Below are positions 25,004 to 34,245 of a stretch of 64,000 nt of DNA, one piece after another. The notes below the pieces were generated by a model that saw only the letters and a program-made list of their open reading frames with translations, did no database searches and was not told where the DNA came from. The DNA is taken from positions 6,510,001 to 6,574,000 of the forward strand of contig NZ_JACBZH010000001.1 of assembly GCF_013407855.1 (NCBI RefSeq), read 5' to 3'. The DNA comes from Actinopolymorpha rutila (GTDB lineage Bacteria; Actinomycetota; Actinomycetes; Propionibacteriales; Actinopolymorphaceae). Numbering within the stretch: the first letter of the stretch is position 1; each line of letters begins with the position of its first letter. Position numbers and translations under genes: made by a program.

Positions 25004-26662
25004 TCAGGGCCGGCCTGGGTTGCTGAGTGCAGCGCCGAAGGCTCCGTCTGGCTCGAGAGGTCCTTTGACTTCAATGGTGCCGGCTGAGATGGCCTTTTCG
25101 ACCTGCCTCCAGTCGGGGTACTCAATCGGATCACGGGGGAACGCGCCAGACATGAAGTCGTGGAAGACACCGGCGTGGCGGACGCCGGAGACCGTCTCGC
25201 CGGGTACCCCGATGAGAAGATCCTCCCCGTCATCGGGGTAGTCGTTACTTAGGCTCACGATGGCGAGGGAGGCGCCGAACTTGTCGCCGGTCTCTGCGGC
25301 TCCCGGCACCTCGGCGGTTGCCTGGCTGACGAGTACTTCTGCGTCGTCTCCTGTGGCGCTGGGGGGACCGGTGTGGGTATTCAGGAAGATCTGGACCGCC
25401 CCGGCACTCGGCACACCGCCAGCGCGGTCGCCGGGAACACCGACAACGACGTCCTCAGCCTTAGGAGGGAATCCCGCGCCCCCACCCACGATCAGCCCTA
25501 CCGCGACAGCGAAGCCGAATTGGTCCCCGGCCTCGGCAGTTCCGGTCATTCCCGGGGTGTTCTGCGACCAGTACTGGTTCCCCGCTGCCGTCAGGCCGGT
25601 CGCCGAGCCGAACAGGATCGCGATCGCCCCGCTGCTGTGGTTCTCACCCGGGATCCCGACCACCAGGTCCTCGCGGCCGTCTAGGGTGACACGACCCGCG
25701 TCGAGGGCTGTGCCGAATCCGTCATCGGGTTCGGCGGCCCCGATGACGCCGGCGCTGTTCTGCGACCAGAACCTTGACCCCGTACCAGTCAGGGCACCAC
25801 CGCGTCTGCCAGGTACGACGACCACCCCGCCGGCGTTTGCGTTCTCCCCGGGGATCCCGATCGCCAGGTCGTCGATCCCATCCCCAGCGAAATCGCCCAC
25901 CGTCAGGCTGGCACCGAACCGGTCGGATGCCTCGGACGCTCCCGGGATGCGCGGCGACGACTGGGCCAGGCGCACCGCATGAGTCGGTCCCGCGTTCAGC
26001 CCAGCGGCGTTGCCGTAGACAACGAACGCCGCACCAGCGGCGCCGCCCTCGCCGGGTGCGCCGATGGCCAGGTCGGTGATGCCGTCGTCGTTGAGATCAC
26101 CGATCGCCAGCGCCGAACCGAACCGCTCACCCGCAGTGCGCGGACCGGGGATGGACGCGGTTCCCTCCAGCAGCATCGTGTTCCCGGTGGTGACCAGAAG
26201 CCCAGTGCCGGGAGCGCCGTAGAACACGTTGACCGCACCAGCGGAGCCGTCCTCGCCCGGGACACCGACCGCGGCGTCGGCGCAGTCGTCACCGTTGAAA
26301 TCGCCGGTGACCACGGCCGCCCCGAACCGGTCGTTCGGCTCGGACCTGCCGGCGACTCCGGGCGTGTCCTGACTGGTCCACTGGTCCTCGTACCTGCCGG
26401 CCGTGTCACCGGCGGTGGCCCCGTCCGTGCCGTGGAAGACATGGATCCCACCCGCGGCGTGGTTCTCCCCAGGTGCGCCGACCACGACATCTCCGTGGTC
26501 GGAGCCAGTGGGAGTACCGTTCATGTCCTGGTTCGGCAAGGCCAAGGTCGAACACTCCGTCACCGCCGCGTCGGCTCTCCCTTCACCCACAGCCGGAGAC
26601 GCAGCTCCGAACGTGAGGGATGCGGCGAGGGCAAGTAGCCCTATGGCAGAAAACGCACGCAT
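25004..26662 (-). CDS. Secreted FG-GAP / integrin-alpha-like beta-propeller protein
   Basis: 552 aa. Signal peptide MRAFSAIGLLALAASLTFGA; GGGGAGACC ribosome site. About seven repeats of the form GxxxxxxDFNGDGxxDxxxGxPGE, e.g. VVTGDFNGDDCADAAVGVPG and LAIGDLNDDGITDLAIGAPG, each with Ca-binding-type aspartates, separated by FGAAL/RFGSAL motifs. The C-terminus lacks an anchor or sortase signal, so it is probably released. Such proteins often bind other proteins or carbohydrates; no specific role is implied. Confidence 0.88.
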   Translation of the reverse strand: MRAFSAIGLLALAASLTFGAASPAVGEGRADAAVTECSTLALPNQDMNGTPTGSDHGDVVVGAPGENHAAGGIHVFHGTDGATAGDTAGRYEDQWTSQDTPGVAGRSEPNDRFGAAVVTGDFNGDDCADAAVGVPGEDGSAGAVNVFYGAPGTGLLVTTGNTMLLEGTASIPGPRTAGERFGSALAIGDLNDDGITDLAIGAPGEGGAAGAAFVVYGNAAGLNAGPTHAVRLAQSSPRIPGASEASDRFGASLTVGDFAGDGIDDLAIGIPGENANAGGVVVVPGRRGGALTGTGSRFWSQNSAGVIGAAEPDDGFGTALDAGRVTLDGREDLVVGIPGENHSSGAIAILFGSATGLTAAGNQYWSQNTPGMTGTAEAGDQFGFAVAVGLIVGGGAGFPPKAEDVVVGVPGDRAGGVPSAGAVQIFLNTHTGPPSATGDDAEVLVSQATAEVPGAAETGDKFGASLAIVSLSNDYPDDGEDLLIGVPGETVSGVRHAGVFHDFMSGAFPRDPIEYPDWRQVEKAISAGTIEVKGPLEPDGAFGAALSNPGRP

Positions 26663-27188
26663 GAGGTCTCCCCTCAGGCCAAAAGCGCGACCACTAGGTC
26701 GATGTGGGTCTCCCAGGTCGATCGGAGTTGGACCGTTGCCGTTCGCCGTATCCGATGGCCAGGACGGCGAAAACTCCGGCGATCAGGCCGGGTCGAAGGG
26801 ACGTGCCCTAGAAGCCGCCGCGCCAGGTGCTTGTGTTCATCTGATCATTGACGGAGCCAGGCCCTTGTTCATGGCGCTGGCGCTTGGTGGTGATGGGTTA
26901 GTTCAGGCGACGCAGCCACGTCCTCCATCGCCGCTTGGGACCCTCTCGCTGCGGCCGTTGATCGCGCTCATAGCCGACAAGGTGACAGCGGCCGGCCCTG
27001 CCGTCAATGACGCGCGCGGCCACCCGCAGACCTGCCCCATAGGTAGTGATGCGTACGCCGACGCATGCCTGGATCCTCGCACCAAGCCAAACCATGGACC
27101 GCTGAGCACGCGGCCAACCCCAACGGCGGCTGCCCCACCGATATCGGCGGAACGACGATCGTGCGGACCGCGCCGCAGCCGTCTCGAC
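26663..27188. other. Intergenic region, no supportable gene
   Basis: A minus-strand ORF across 26898-27100 (MVWLGARIQACVGVRITTYG...) has no ribosome site or family resemblance and could be decayed coding DNA. It ends at the left arm of repeat A5. No clear promoter for the FG-GAP gene is visible. Confidence 0.35.
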
Positions 27189-27530
27189 TGGTCTCAGACG
27201 TGGTCTCATTCGCCTACGTTCGCGCAAGATCGCCGATAGTCCCGGATCGCGCTGACCTGCGCAGACGTACCCAGGCGGTAGATGGTGAACGTGGGTCCGT
27301 GGCCCTGAAAAGCGGAAGGTCGCCGTTGGACCCCGCCCCTGCCCCCCACATATCCGCAGGTCAACGGCCTGCAAAGCCTCCGACGGGTGCACGTCGGAGC
27401 CGGAACAACTGAGACCACGCGCCCCGAAAGCTGAGACCAACGGCGGCATCGCGCCTGGTCAGCGGCCTGCGCGTGGCCGACTTGGAAGCGGAAGGTCGAC
27501 GCAGGTTACGTCCAATGCGTCCCGCGCACC
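27189..27530 (+). repeat. Class A repeat, copy A5
   Basis: Left arm TGGTCTCAGACGTGGTCTCA, core 27304-27348, right arm with two CTGAGACC-type motifs and the TTACGTCCAATGCGTCC tail. The T-arm is mutated (CGCCGTTGGACCCCGCC) and the acceptor reads CTGCCCCCCAC, so this copy is more decayed. The right-arm hairpin is also degenerate (CCTCCGACGGGTGCACGTCGGAGC). Confidence 0.7.
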
Positions 27531-27728
27531 GCCGGCAGATGCACAGCGCGACAAGCCAGCGCCCGACGATCCGGCGTAGCCCCTGCCTGCCCCGGCTGCA
27601 ACTCCGCCGCATCGTCCAAAGCTAAGCCCACAACCCCTCGACCGTCGCAGGGTCTCGACGAGTTGATCCGTTTCGACGACGCCCTGAGCGTCTGCGAGCC
27701 ATCATGAGATCTTGTGACGGACGACCGG

Positions 27729-28370
27729 ATGGGTGACATGCGCGAGCGTCGCGGGTTCAGGGTTCGAGCGGCGACCTTGGAAGATGTGCCGGCGATGGCT
27801 CGGGTGGGTGTCGACACGTTCCGGGCCGCCCATCGTGGCCAGATCCCCGAGCACCTTCTGCTGGACAACACTTACGAATCGTCCGCGCAGGGGTGGGACC
27901 GGACGTTGCGCGAGATCGCCGAGGCCGAGGAGCCGCAAAAGTACGTCTGCGTCGCCGAGAACACGGCCGGTGGGATCGTCGGCATCGCCATGGGCGGTCC
28001 GCCAAGGGACTGGCCCCTCGACGATGCCAACCGTGCCGCCCACCCGACCGGTGAGTGCTACTCGCTGTACGTGGCCACCAACCGTCAGCGCAGCGGCATC
28101 GGCCGGGCGCTGCTCAGCGACCTTGCCGGCTTCTTGGTCCATCGGGGACGCAGCCGCCTGGTGATCGCCGTGCTCACCGTCAACGCGCCCGCCCGCGCCT
28201 TCTACGAAAGAATCGGCGGCACCCTGCTCGGCGAGCGAACCATCGACGACTCAGGTGTCCTCCTCGACGAGGTTGTCTATAACTGGGACAACGCCACCGC
28301 CCTGGCACGCGTCGAACCCGCGGGGGCCGTGGATGGCGTCCCAATGCCGCGACTAGCGCGGCCTGGCTGA
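27729..28370 (+). CDS. GNAT acetyltransferase
   Basis: 213 aa. RVRAATLEDVPAMARVGVDT starts a GNAT domain; the acetyl-CoA loop is NRQRSGIGRALLSDLAG followed by NAPARAFYERIGGTLLGERT. The C-terminal 20 residues are extra. ATG 27729 was preferred because the paralogous fragment at 48509 starts at the equivalent codon; GTG 27714 and ATG 27738 are alternatives. The first 70 residues are duplicated at 48.5 kb. Confidence 0.85.
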   Translation: MGDMRERRGFRVRAATLEDVPAMARVGVDTFRAAHRGQIPEHLLLDNTYESSAQGWDRTLREIAEAEEPQKYVCVAENTAGGIVGIAMGGPPRDWPLDDANRAAHPTGECYSLYVATNRQRSGIGRALLSDLAGFLVHRGRSRLVIAVLTVNAPARAFYERIGGTLLGERTIDDSGVLLDEVVYNWDNATALARVEPAGAVDGVPMPRLARPG

Positions 28371-28518
28371 GCATCGAAATAGCGGGATTCCGCAATCGGT
28401 GGCGCACATCCGTCGTCGGACAAGCGGAACCGCTCAGCCACGGCACAACACAGCTTGCGATCACTCCGACATCACGACGGCCGCGACCTCCTCTCGCTGC
28501 CCTGTCATACTCCAGTGC

Positions 28519-29376
28519 GTGGACGACATCGCCGCCTTCCCTGTCTCCGAGGTCGAACCACTTGTTTCGGCTACTGAAGTACGCCGCCTAGCGCCGGAGA
28601 CGCTCCCCGAAATTTTCAGAATCGGACAGGGCGCGGACAGCACGGCTTACCGAGCGGGAGACCTCGTCATCCGAGCTTCACGTCGAAGTGAGGTGGCAGA
28701 CCACATGCGATTCGAGATGAAGCTTCTCGATCGACTTCGCGGTCGGCTGCCTCTGCGGGTTCCAGCCCCGGTGTGGCTCGAGGTGCGCGATGGCGTCGCG
28801 CTCATGGCGCACCGCTATGAGCCGGGAGCGCCCTTCGAACGCTCGACGTTCGACGGGCTCTCCGGTCCAGCGCAAGGTGCTGCGCTTCAAACAGTCCGCG
28901 AGCTCTGGGGCGAGCTGCACTCCTACACGGCCGAGGCGCAGGACCTGGGAGCGGAACGGGCACGGCCCTTCGATGACGCGGAGGTCGTAGAGGCTCACGT
29001 GTTCCCACTCTTGACCAGTCACGAGCGTCAACTGTGCCTTGAGGCACTGCGATTTGGCGATAGCGGCGAAGCCGAACTCGTGCACCACGACTTCGCCCCC
29101 GATCACGTTCTGCACGCCGACGGCACTTTGGTTGCGATCATTGATTTCGGTGACGCGTGCCTAAGTGATCCAATCGCAGAGATCGGCGGCCGGTTGCTCA
29201 ACGCATATGGAGAGGACTTCGCCTTGCGGATCCTCAACGGAGACCGGGACGCATTGTCAGCGGCGGTCGCCTACGAGCTTTGGGATCGCCTCGCTGGTGC
29301 TGCCAACCACATCAAGTCGACCGGTCCCGGCGGCAAGGAACTCGATTGGGTGCGTCGCCGGCTTGCCTCAAGCTGA
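28519..29376 (+). CDS. Aminoglycoside-phosphotransferase-like kinase
   Basis: 285 aa from GTG 28519 (start uncertain; no ribosome site, and a longer form is open). APH fold: FRIGQGADSTAYRAGDLVIR (P-loop), the catalytic loop VHHDFAPDHVL, and the DFG-like IIDFGDACLSDP. The usual HxDxxxxN catalytic motif ends in His instead of Asn. Without the Asn metal ligand activity is uncertain. Substrate unknown; it may phosphorylate a small molecule rather than an antibiotic. Confidence 0.8.
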   Translation: MDDIAAFPVSEVEPLVSATEVRRLAPETLPEIFRIGQGADSTAYRAGDLVIRASRRSEVADHMRFEMKLLDRLRGRLPLRVPAPVWLEVRDGVALMAHRYEPGAPFERSTFDGLSGPAQGAALQTVRELWGELHSYTAEAQDLGAERARPFDDAEVVEAHVFPLLTSHERQLCLEALRFGDSGEAELVHHDFAPDHVLHADGTLVAIIDFGDACLSDPIAEIGGRLLNAYGEDFALRILNGDRDALSAAVAYELWDRLAGAANHIKSTGPGGKELDWVRRRLASS

Positions 29377-29502
29377 TAGGTCCTGATCTTGGGTGCCACC
29401 GTATTCGCAGCGTTGGGCACCGAGGAGGTCAGGATGGCGGGTTCAGGTCGATGTGGGTCGCAGCGATGCCGCCCGTCCACGATGTGTGCGGGCTAGGACC
29501 TG

Positions 29503-29890
29503 GTCTCAGACGTGGTCTCATTCACCTGCGTTCGCCGGCGTCTGGTGGGATCCGTGGGTGGCGGTGACCTGCGCAGACGTATCCGGGCGATGGCTGGTGT
29601 ACGTGGGCGCTTGGCCCTGAACAGCGGAAGGTCGGCGGTTCGACCCCGCCCCTGCCCACCACATTCCCCCAGGTCAGCGACTCAGAGGCTCCCGGCAGAT
29701 ACCTGTCGGGAGCCGTCGTAACTGAGACCAGCAAGCCCGGAAACTGAGACCACCGGCGGCATCGCGCCTGGTCAGCGGTCTGCGAGGCTCTGCTTCGGAA
29801 GCGGACGGTCGGCACAGTGTTATGGCCATTGCGTCCAATGCGTCCGCGGTCGCAGCGTTTCCTTCATCCTGAGCGGGTCGTCGTTCGGCG
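29503..29890 (+). repeat. Class A repeat, copy A6
   Basis: Full copy: double GGTCTCA, core 29616-29661 (loop CTGAACA), hairpin GGCTCCCGGCAG/CTGTCGGGAGCC, two CTGAGACC, CCGCTTCGGAAGCGG-like hairpin, CATTGCGTCCAATGCGTCC tail. The tail continues TTCATCCTGAGCGGGTCGTC, as in A10. Confidence 0.78.
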
Positions 29891-29996
29891 CGGGCCTGCT
29901 TGTCTCGACCGCTGGGACCGATTCGGATCGCGCAAGGGCGGACACCAGCAGGCAAGGCTCGGAGATTGCCAGCGAAGACTGATCACTGCGTGGCTA

Positions 29997-30686
29997 GGCG
30001 TCGGCGACCGGGCATCTGATGACCATCGACTTGAGCACGTTGGCCGGGAAGGTCTCCGCGGTCTGCGCGTCCAGTTGGGTGCCGAGGCCGTCGAGCACCC
30101 GGTGAAGAAGGCGCGCGCCGCGGCAGCGAAGACGACATCGGCGATGTCCGCAGCCGACAGCCCCACGTCGTGCAGAGTGTCGACGTGGGACTGATGGACC
30201 GACGCGGCGTCCCGCGGCGACTTTGGCCGCGAACTGGTACACCGCCCAGTCCTGCGGATCAAGCGCGGACCCGTCGGGATGGTCGGCGACCGCTCGCTCC
30301 GACACCTCGTCAGCACACGTCTCGCAGGAACGACGCATGCGCAACGGTGCAGTACGTCGACCGCAACGCCCGGGCCCGACGCGATCGTGGCGATCTCGAA
30401 CCGGCGGCGGTCCGTCCCCTCCCGTCCCGTCCCGAACGGTACTGTTCAGCGTGTTCCACGCTGCCGCCGCCACATCCGGGCGCGACGAGAAGCAGGCAGC
30501 GTAGTTCGGCAGGAACAGTGCTCCACCCAAGGCGTCGCGGCGGTGCTGTCGGTCAACCTCCGCACTCCCCACGAGGGAGTCGGCGTTTTCAACCTCGACA
30601 CTCGTCGGCCCGATGCGTTCGGACAGGACTCCCAGACGGAATTGACGTTGGGATATCAGCCAGGACAGCGATTGCCCGGCGTGCAT
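29997..30686 (-). pseudogene. Carboxymuconolactone decarboxylase / peroxidase-related family, multiply frameshifted
   Basis: Frames together give LPNYAACFSSRPDVAAAAW, then RYEIATIASGRALRSTYCTV with AHASFLRDVC (the CxxxH-type AhpD motif), then AVYQFAAKVAADAASVHQSH and LSAADIADVVFAAAARAFFT. At least two frame changes occur, so no single ORF covers it. It reads toward repeat A6, with about 100 bp between. It is not the same gene as the intact CMD protein at 62.5 kb. Confidence 0.6.
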
Positions 30687-30851
30687 GGGTAGTCCTCTTG
30701 ATCAAGCCAATCCCTGGAGTACACGGTTCGGCCGTGCACTCGAAGCGGTCCAGGCGTCGCGGTGGACAGTGAAAACCGTTTCGATCCGGTCGCAGTCGAG
30801 ATCTCGCGCAAGACAGTTGATCAAAGGCATGATCAGTAGAGCTTGATAGGT

Positions 30852-30877
30852 GCCCTCCCGCGCGATACCGGGAGGGC
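30852..30877. terminator. 9-bp hairpin upstream of the MASE1 gene
   Basis: GCCCTCCCG / CGGGAGGGC with an 8-nt loop CGCGATAC. No U-tract. It may terminate transcription entering from the left or act in the MASE1 leader. Nothing else is seen in 30687-31003. Confidence 0.45.
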
Positions 30878-31003
30878 GTGCGCCTGCAGCCGTGCCACGC
30901 CCCGACGCGCCAGGCTCAGTTATCGGTTCCTCTCGGGATCGTCGCCGCCGCATGGGTAGAGGGCTTGGGGAAGTGCCGCGAGGAGCGGTGTATACCGGCT
31001 CAT

Positions 31004-32041
31004 GTGAGGATCAGGCGGACGGGGGCACGCCGAGTGCAGCCGCTTTGGAAGGCTCGAGCATGGACGCGCGGGGCCTTTGCGACCTTCATTGCCCAGCTCG
31101 CCGCCGTAGGGTTCGCGTACTACGCGACAGGCAGACTGGGACTTCTCGTTGGGGTACTCCGCGGCGAGATCAGTCCTCTGTGGCCCCCAAGTGGGATCGC
31201 ATTAGCCGCCATGCTCGTCTTGGGGGCTCGGGTATGGCCGGGGCTCTTGGCCGGCTCCATCTTGATCAAGGCCGAGCTCATGCCGTTGGCCCCGGCACTG
31301 CTCAGCGGAGTTGGATCACTACTCGGCCCAGTGTGTGCGTACTTTCTCCTCCGCCGCATCGGCTTCAGCACCAAGTTGGAACGACAAAAGGACGCGCTCG
31401 CCCTGGTCTTCCTGGGCGCTTTGGCAGCAATGCTGGTCAGTTCGACTGTCGGCACCATCGTGATAGTGAGCGCCAACGTCATTCCGGCGCACCAGTTTCT
31501 GGTCGCCTGGTTCACGTGGTGGACCGGCGATGCGATGGGTGTCCTCGCATTCACCCCTCTACTCCTTCAATTTCGCCATCGCCGGTGGCCCCGTTACGTG
31601 TACTGGCGAAGGCTGGCAGAGGCGATAATTCTCCTATTGGGCTCTCTCGTCTGCTTCCTCGCGTCACTGCATCTACTCAACGCCGCCTTTGTCGCATTCC
31701 CGCTCATCGGTTGGGCCGCAGTACGCTTCGGGCTCGCCGGCGCAGCACCCGTCGGCTTGGTCATCTCCGTTATCGACACAGTCACAGCGGTCCACGGAGT
31801 CGGACCGTACCTGGATGAAACTCTCCTCACCCGCATGGTGGTGCTGCAACTGTTCAACAGCTCGGCCGTACTCGGCGGACTGTTCCTCGCCGTGACCATC
31901 ATGGAGCGCGAGCACGCCCGATGGACCATCGAGCAGACTGCCGACAGGCTAAATGAAGTGATCAACCACCTGGAGCAGAGCAGGACCACACCCACAGTGG
32001 CGGACCGAACCCCACCTCCGAAGCGGGGAAGATCTGACTAG
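31004..32041 (+). CDS. MASE1 domain membrane protein without an output domain
   Basis: 345 aa from GTG 31004 (start uncertain; 31031 is possible). About eight TM segments with the MASE1 signature LGVLRGEISPLWPPSGIALA, GARVWPGLLAGSILIKAE and WWTGDAMGVLAFTPLLL. In family members MASE1 is followed by GGDEF, PAS or histidine kinase domains; here only a 45-residue helical tail (TIEQTADRLNEVINHLEQ) remains. The stop is followed by a non-coding stretch, so an output domain is not merely out of frame nearby. Confidence 0.8.
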   Translation: MRIRRTGARRVQPLWKARAWTRGAFATFIAQLAAVGFAYYATGRLGLLVGVLRGEISPLWPPSGIALAAMLVLGARVWPGLLAGSILIKAELMPLAPALLSGVGSLLGPVCAYFLLRRIGFSTKLERQKDALALVFLGALAAMLVSSTVGTIVIVSANVIPAHQFLVAWFTWWTGDAMGVLAFTPLLLQFRHRRWPRYVYWRRLAEAIILLLGSLVCFLASLHLLNAAFVAFPLIGWAAVRFGLAGAAPVGLVISVIDTVTAVHGVGPYLDETLLTRMVVLQLFNSSAVLGGLFLAVTIMEREHARWTIEQTADRLNEVINHLEQSRTTPTVADRTPPPKRGRSD

Positions 32042-32156
32042 CCTCGGCTTCCTCTACCGGCGAAGCGAACTCCGCCACACCGCCTCCACACCCACTCCGA
32101 CAACATCGCGGACATCCGTCGACCACGAAGGCCGCACACGGCGCGGCGTCAAGCAC

Positions 32157-32813
32157 CTACCGGGCCAGGCGGTGGCCGGAGATGACACTCTGATTGGAAG
32201 GATCGGAACTGCAGCCGGGACTGGCCCGCCTGTACAGGCTGATAGCCGGCTCGTTGTGTGGCCATACGTCGAGACTGACCTTGTGAGCGCTCTGCGATCT
32301 CGCCCACCTAATGGCCGCTGCAGGGAGCGCGGTTCCCTTTCCGAGGCTCCGAGACGCAGAGTCGACGAACATTCCCAGTGCCGCTACGCCGCCGACAAGA
32401 TCAATCGCGATGACGCCATCGATGGCGTCCACCGACTCGGTCACCAACACGGTGCTGTGCAGCTGACGGATCCGGGCCAGGTAAAGCCGCCGTCCCTCAA
32501 GGCGATCTTCAGGTGACGACTCAACAATCCACCTACCCTCGGCGGCAACGCACTCACGCAGAAGGACAATGGCAGAAGTGCCCTTCGCCCGACAGCACGA
32601 CCCGGCGACGACGAGCGCCTGGCCGACGACCTCCGAAGCGCTGGGCGAGCTGTCCGTGATCACGGAGTCTGTCCCTACGGGTACGCCGTTCCACGCGTGC
32701 CATGAGGACGAGTCCGCACCGGTCATGAGCGGTCTGTCAGGGGTAGCCACTATGCAAGACAGAGCCCATGGCCAGGGCGCGCGCCAGTCTTCCGAGCTGG
32801 TCGCCTGAACCAT
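32157..32813 (-). CDS. Diverged GNAT-like protein, possibly decaying
   Basis: 218 aa. The C-terminal half shows a GNAT pattern: IDLVGGVAALGMFVDSASRS, PAAAIRWARSQSAHKVSLDV and WPHNEPAISLYRRA. The acetyl-CoA loop RxGxG/A is weak (SLGKGTALPAAA) and the last 25 residues depart from the expected GF-type ending, suggesting a late frameshift. The N-terminal 90 residues are Ser-rich with no recognised domain. No ribosome site. Treat as low-confidence coding or a pseudogene. Confidence 0.45.
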   Translation of the reverse strand: MVQATSSEDWRAPWPWALSCIVATPDRPLMTGADSSSWHAWNGVPVGTDSVITDSSPSASEVVGQALVVAGSCCRAKGTSAIVLLRECVAAEGRWIVESSPEDRLEGRRLYLARIRQLHSTVLVTESVDAIDGVIAIDLVGGVAALGMFVDSASRSLGKGTALPAAAIRWARSQSAHKVSLDVWPHNEPAISLYRRASPGCSSDPSNQSVISGHRLAR

Positions 32814-32895
32814 GATCTGGCGCCGACTTTTCGTTTTCGGGCCGCACGTTTTTCAGGTCAGAGGCGTAGTGCCCGCCGGGCATCCCAAGGCGAGA

Positions 32896-33636
32896 TCATT
32901 TTCCGGTGAGTTTGAACAGGCTCATGCCGGTCAGGCCGAGGGTGAACCAGATCGGCGTCAGACTGGGGCCCTTCCGTTCGAGAAACCCGATGGCATCGGG
33001 GACCATGACTTCGGCCGCGGCGGTGATCAGGAAGCCACCACTGGCTGCGACCAGTGTCAGGATGACGGTCTCCGGCTGGTTCTTCAGTACCAGGTAGCCA
33101 AGCAGGACGCCCACGGCGATGATCGCGAAGAAGACCATGATCAATGATCGACGCCGGCCGGTGGGCATGCCCTGGGCCTTGGCGGTGGCGATGGCGACGA
33201 AGGCCAGGGGTGCTTGGGCGATGGCCATCCCGACCGCCAGAAGAAGTCCAGTGCCCAGGTCCAGGGCCGCTCCGATGCCGATGACGACAGCATCGATCAG
33301 GAAGTCACCGACAATACCCACGAACAGGCTGGCCGAGCCTGTGGCCGGCTCGCCTCTCCCGTGCCGGCCCGTGTGCCATGCGGAGGCGTAGTCGAACAGC
33401 ACGAATAGGGCGCTGCCAAGGAAGAACACGAGCACGACTCGGCCCAGCGCCAGGCCCCTCACCGCCGGTGGCAGCAGGTCAACGAAGACGATGGCGACCA
33501 GCACACCCGCGGCGAGCTGCAGGGCGCCGCTCACAACGCGGTTGGACAGCGTCAACAGCTCGCCCAGAACAGCACCCACACCAGTAATGGCCGCCGCCAA
33601 CCCAGCGATCCCGAGGACCCGCAGCACGCTGCTCAC
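32896..33636 (-). CDS. ZIP-like metal transporter family membrane protein
   Basis: 246 aa, seven to eight TM segments. Layout of ZIP proteins: N-terminal helices with VLVAIVFVDLLPPAVRG, a His/Arg-rich cytoplasmic loop (AWHTGRHGRGEP), then VGDFLIDAVVIGIGAALDLG in the position of the metal-binding HNxxEG helix and GGFLITAAAEVMVPDAI for the second. The metal-ligand His/Glu are changed, so either substrate or function differs. GTG start. Confidence 0.65.
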   Translation of the reverse strand: MSSVLRVLGIAGLAAAITGVGAVLGELLTLSNRVVSGALQLAAGVLVAIVFVDLLPPAVRGLALGRVVLVFFLGSALFVLFDYASAWHTGRHGRGEPATGSASLFVGIVGDFLIDAVVIGIGAALDLGTGLLLAVGMAIAQAPLAFVAIATAKAQGMPTGRRRSLIMVFFAIIAVGVLLGYLVLKNQPETVILTLVAASGGFLITAAAEVMVPDAIGFLERKGPSLTPIWFTLGLTGMSLFKLTGK

Positions 33637-33760
33637 TTGGCGTGACTACCCGCATGAGAGGTCCACGCAACAGCGGCGTGACAACCAACTGACAGGCCAT
33701 GCCATGCTCGGGCTGACCTCAGCGTTCAGAACACTCGCGGCCGTCGCCGCCCGACGTGCG

Positions 33761-34165
33761 TGGTCTCGGACGTGGTCTCATTCGCCCACGTTCGCCGTCG
33801 TTCACCGGCCTCCTTGGATGGCGCTGACCTGCGCAGACGTACCTGGGCGGAGGCCGGTGAACGGGCGTCCTTGGCCCTGAAAAGCGGAAGGTCGGCGGTT
33901 CGACCCCGCCCCTGCCCACCACGTTCCCCCAGGTCAGCGAGTTAGAGGCTCCCGGCAGACGCCTGCGGGGAGCCGTTCAAAACTGAGACCAGCGGGCCCG
34001 GAAACCGAGACCAACGACGGCATGGTGCCTGGTCAGCGGCTTATGAGGCGCCGATTCGGGAGCGGAAGGTCGGCGCAGGGTTCTGGCCATTGCGGCCAAT
34101 GCATCCATAGTCGGTGCGGCCGTTCATCCTGTCCGTCACGTGCGCCCACAGGCGACAACCACGTG
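33761..34165 (+). repeat. Class A repeat, copy A7
   Basis: Almost identical to A2 across the left arm and core (33876-33921), including the GGGCGGAGGCCGGTGAACGG stretch upstream of the core. Right arm: GGCTCCCGGCAGACGCCTGC hairpin, CTGAGACC and CCGAGACC, tail CATTGCGGCCAATGCATCC, then CGTTCATCCTGTCCGTCACG as in A2. Confidence 0.78.
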
Positions 34166-34245
34166 CGCTGCAAGCTTCGAAGCTCTTCCCATCCAGCCGG
34201 GGCAACGCGCGCTGTGCGTGGCCCCGGCGTGTCTGGCCTCGGCAG

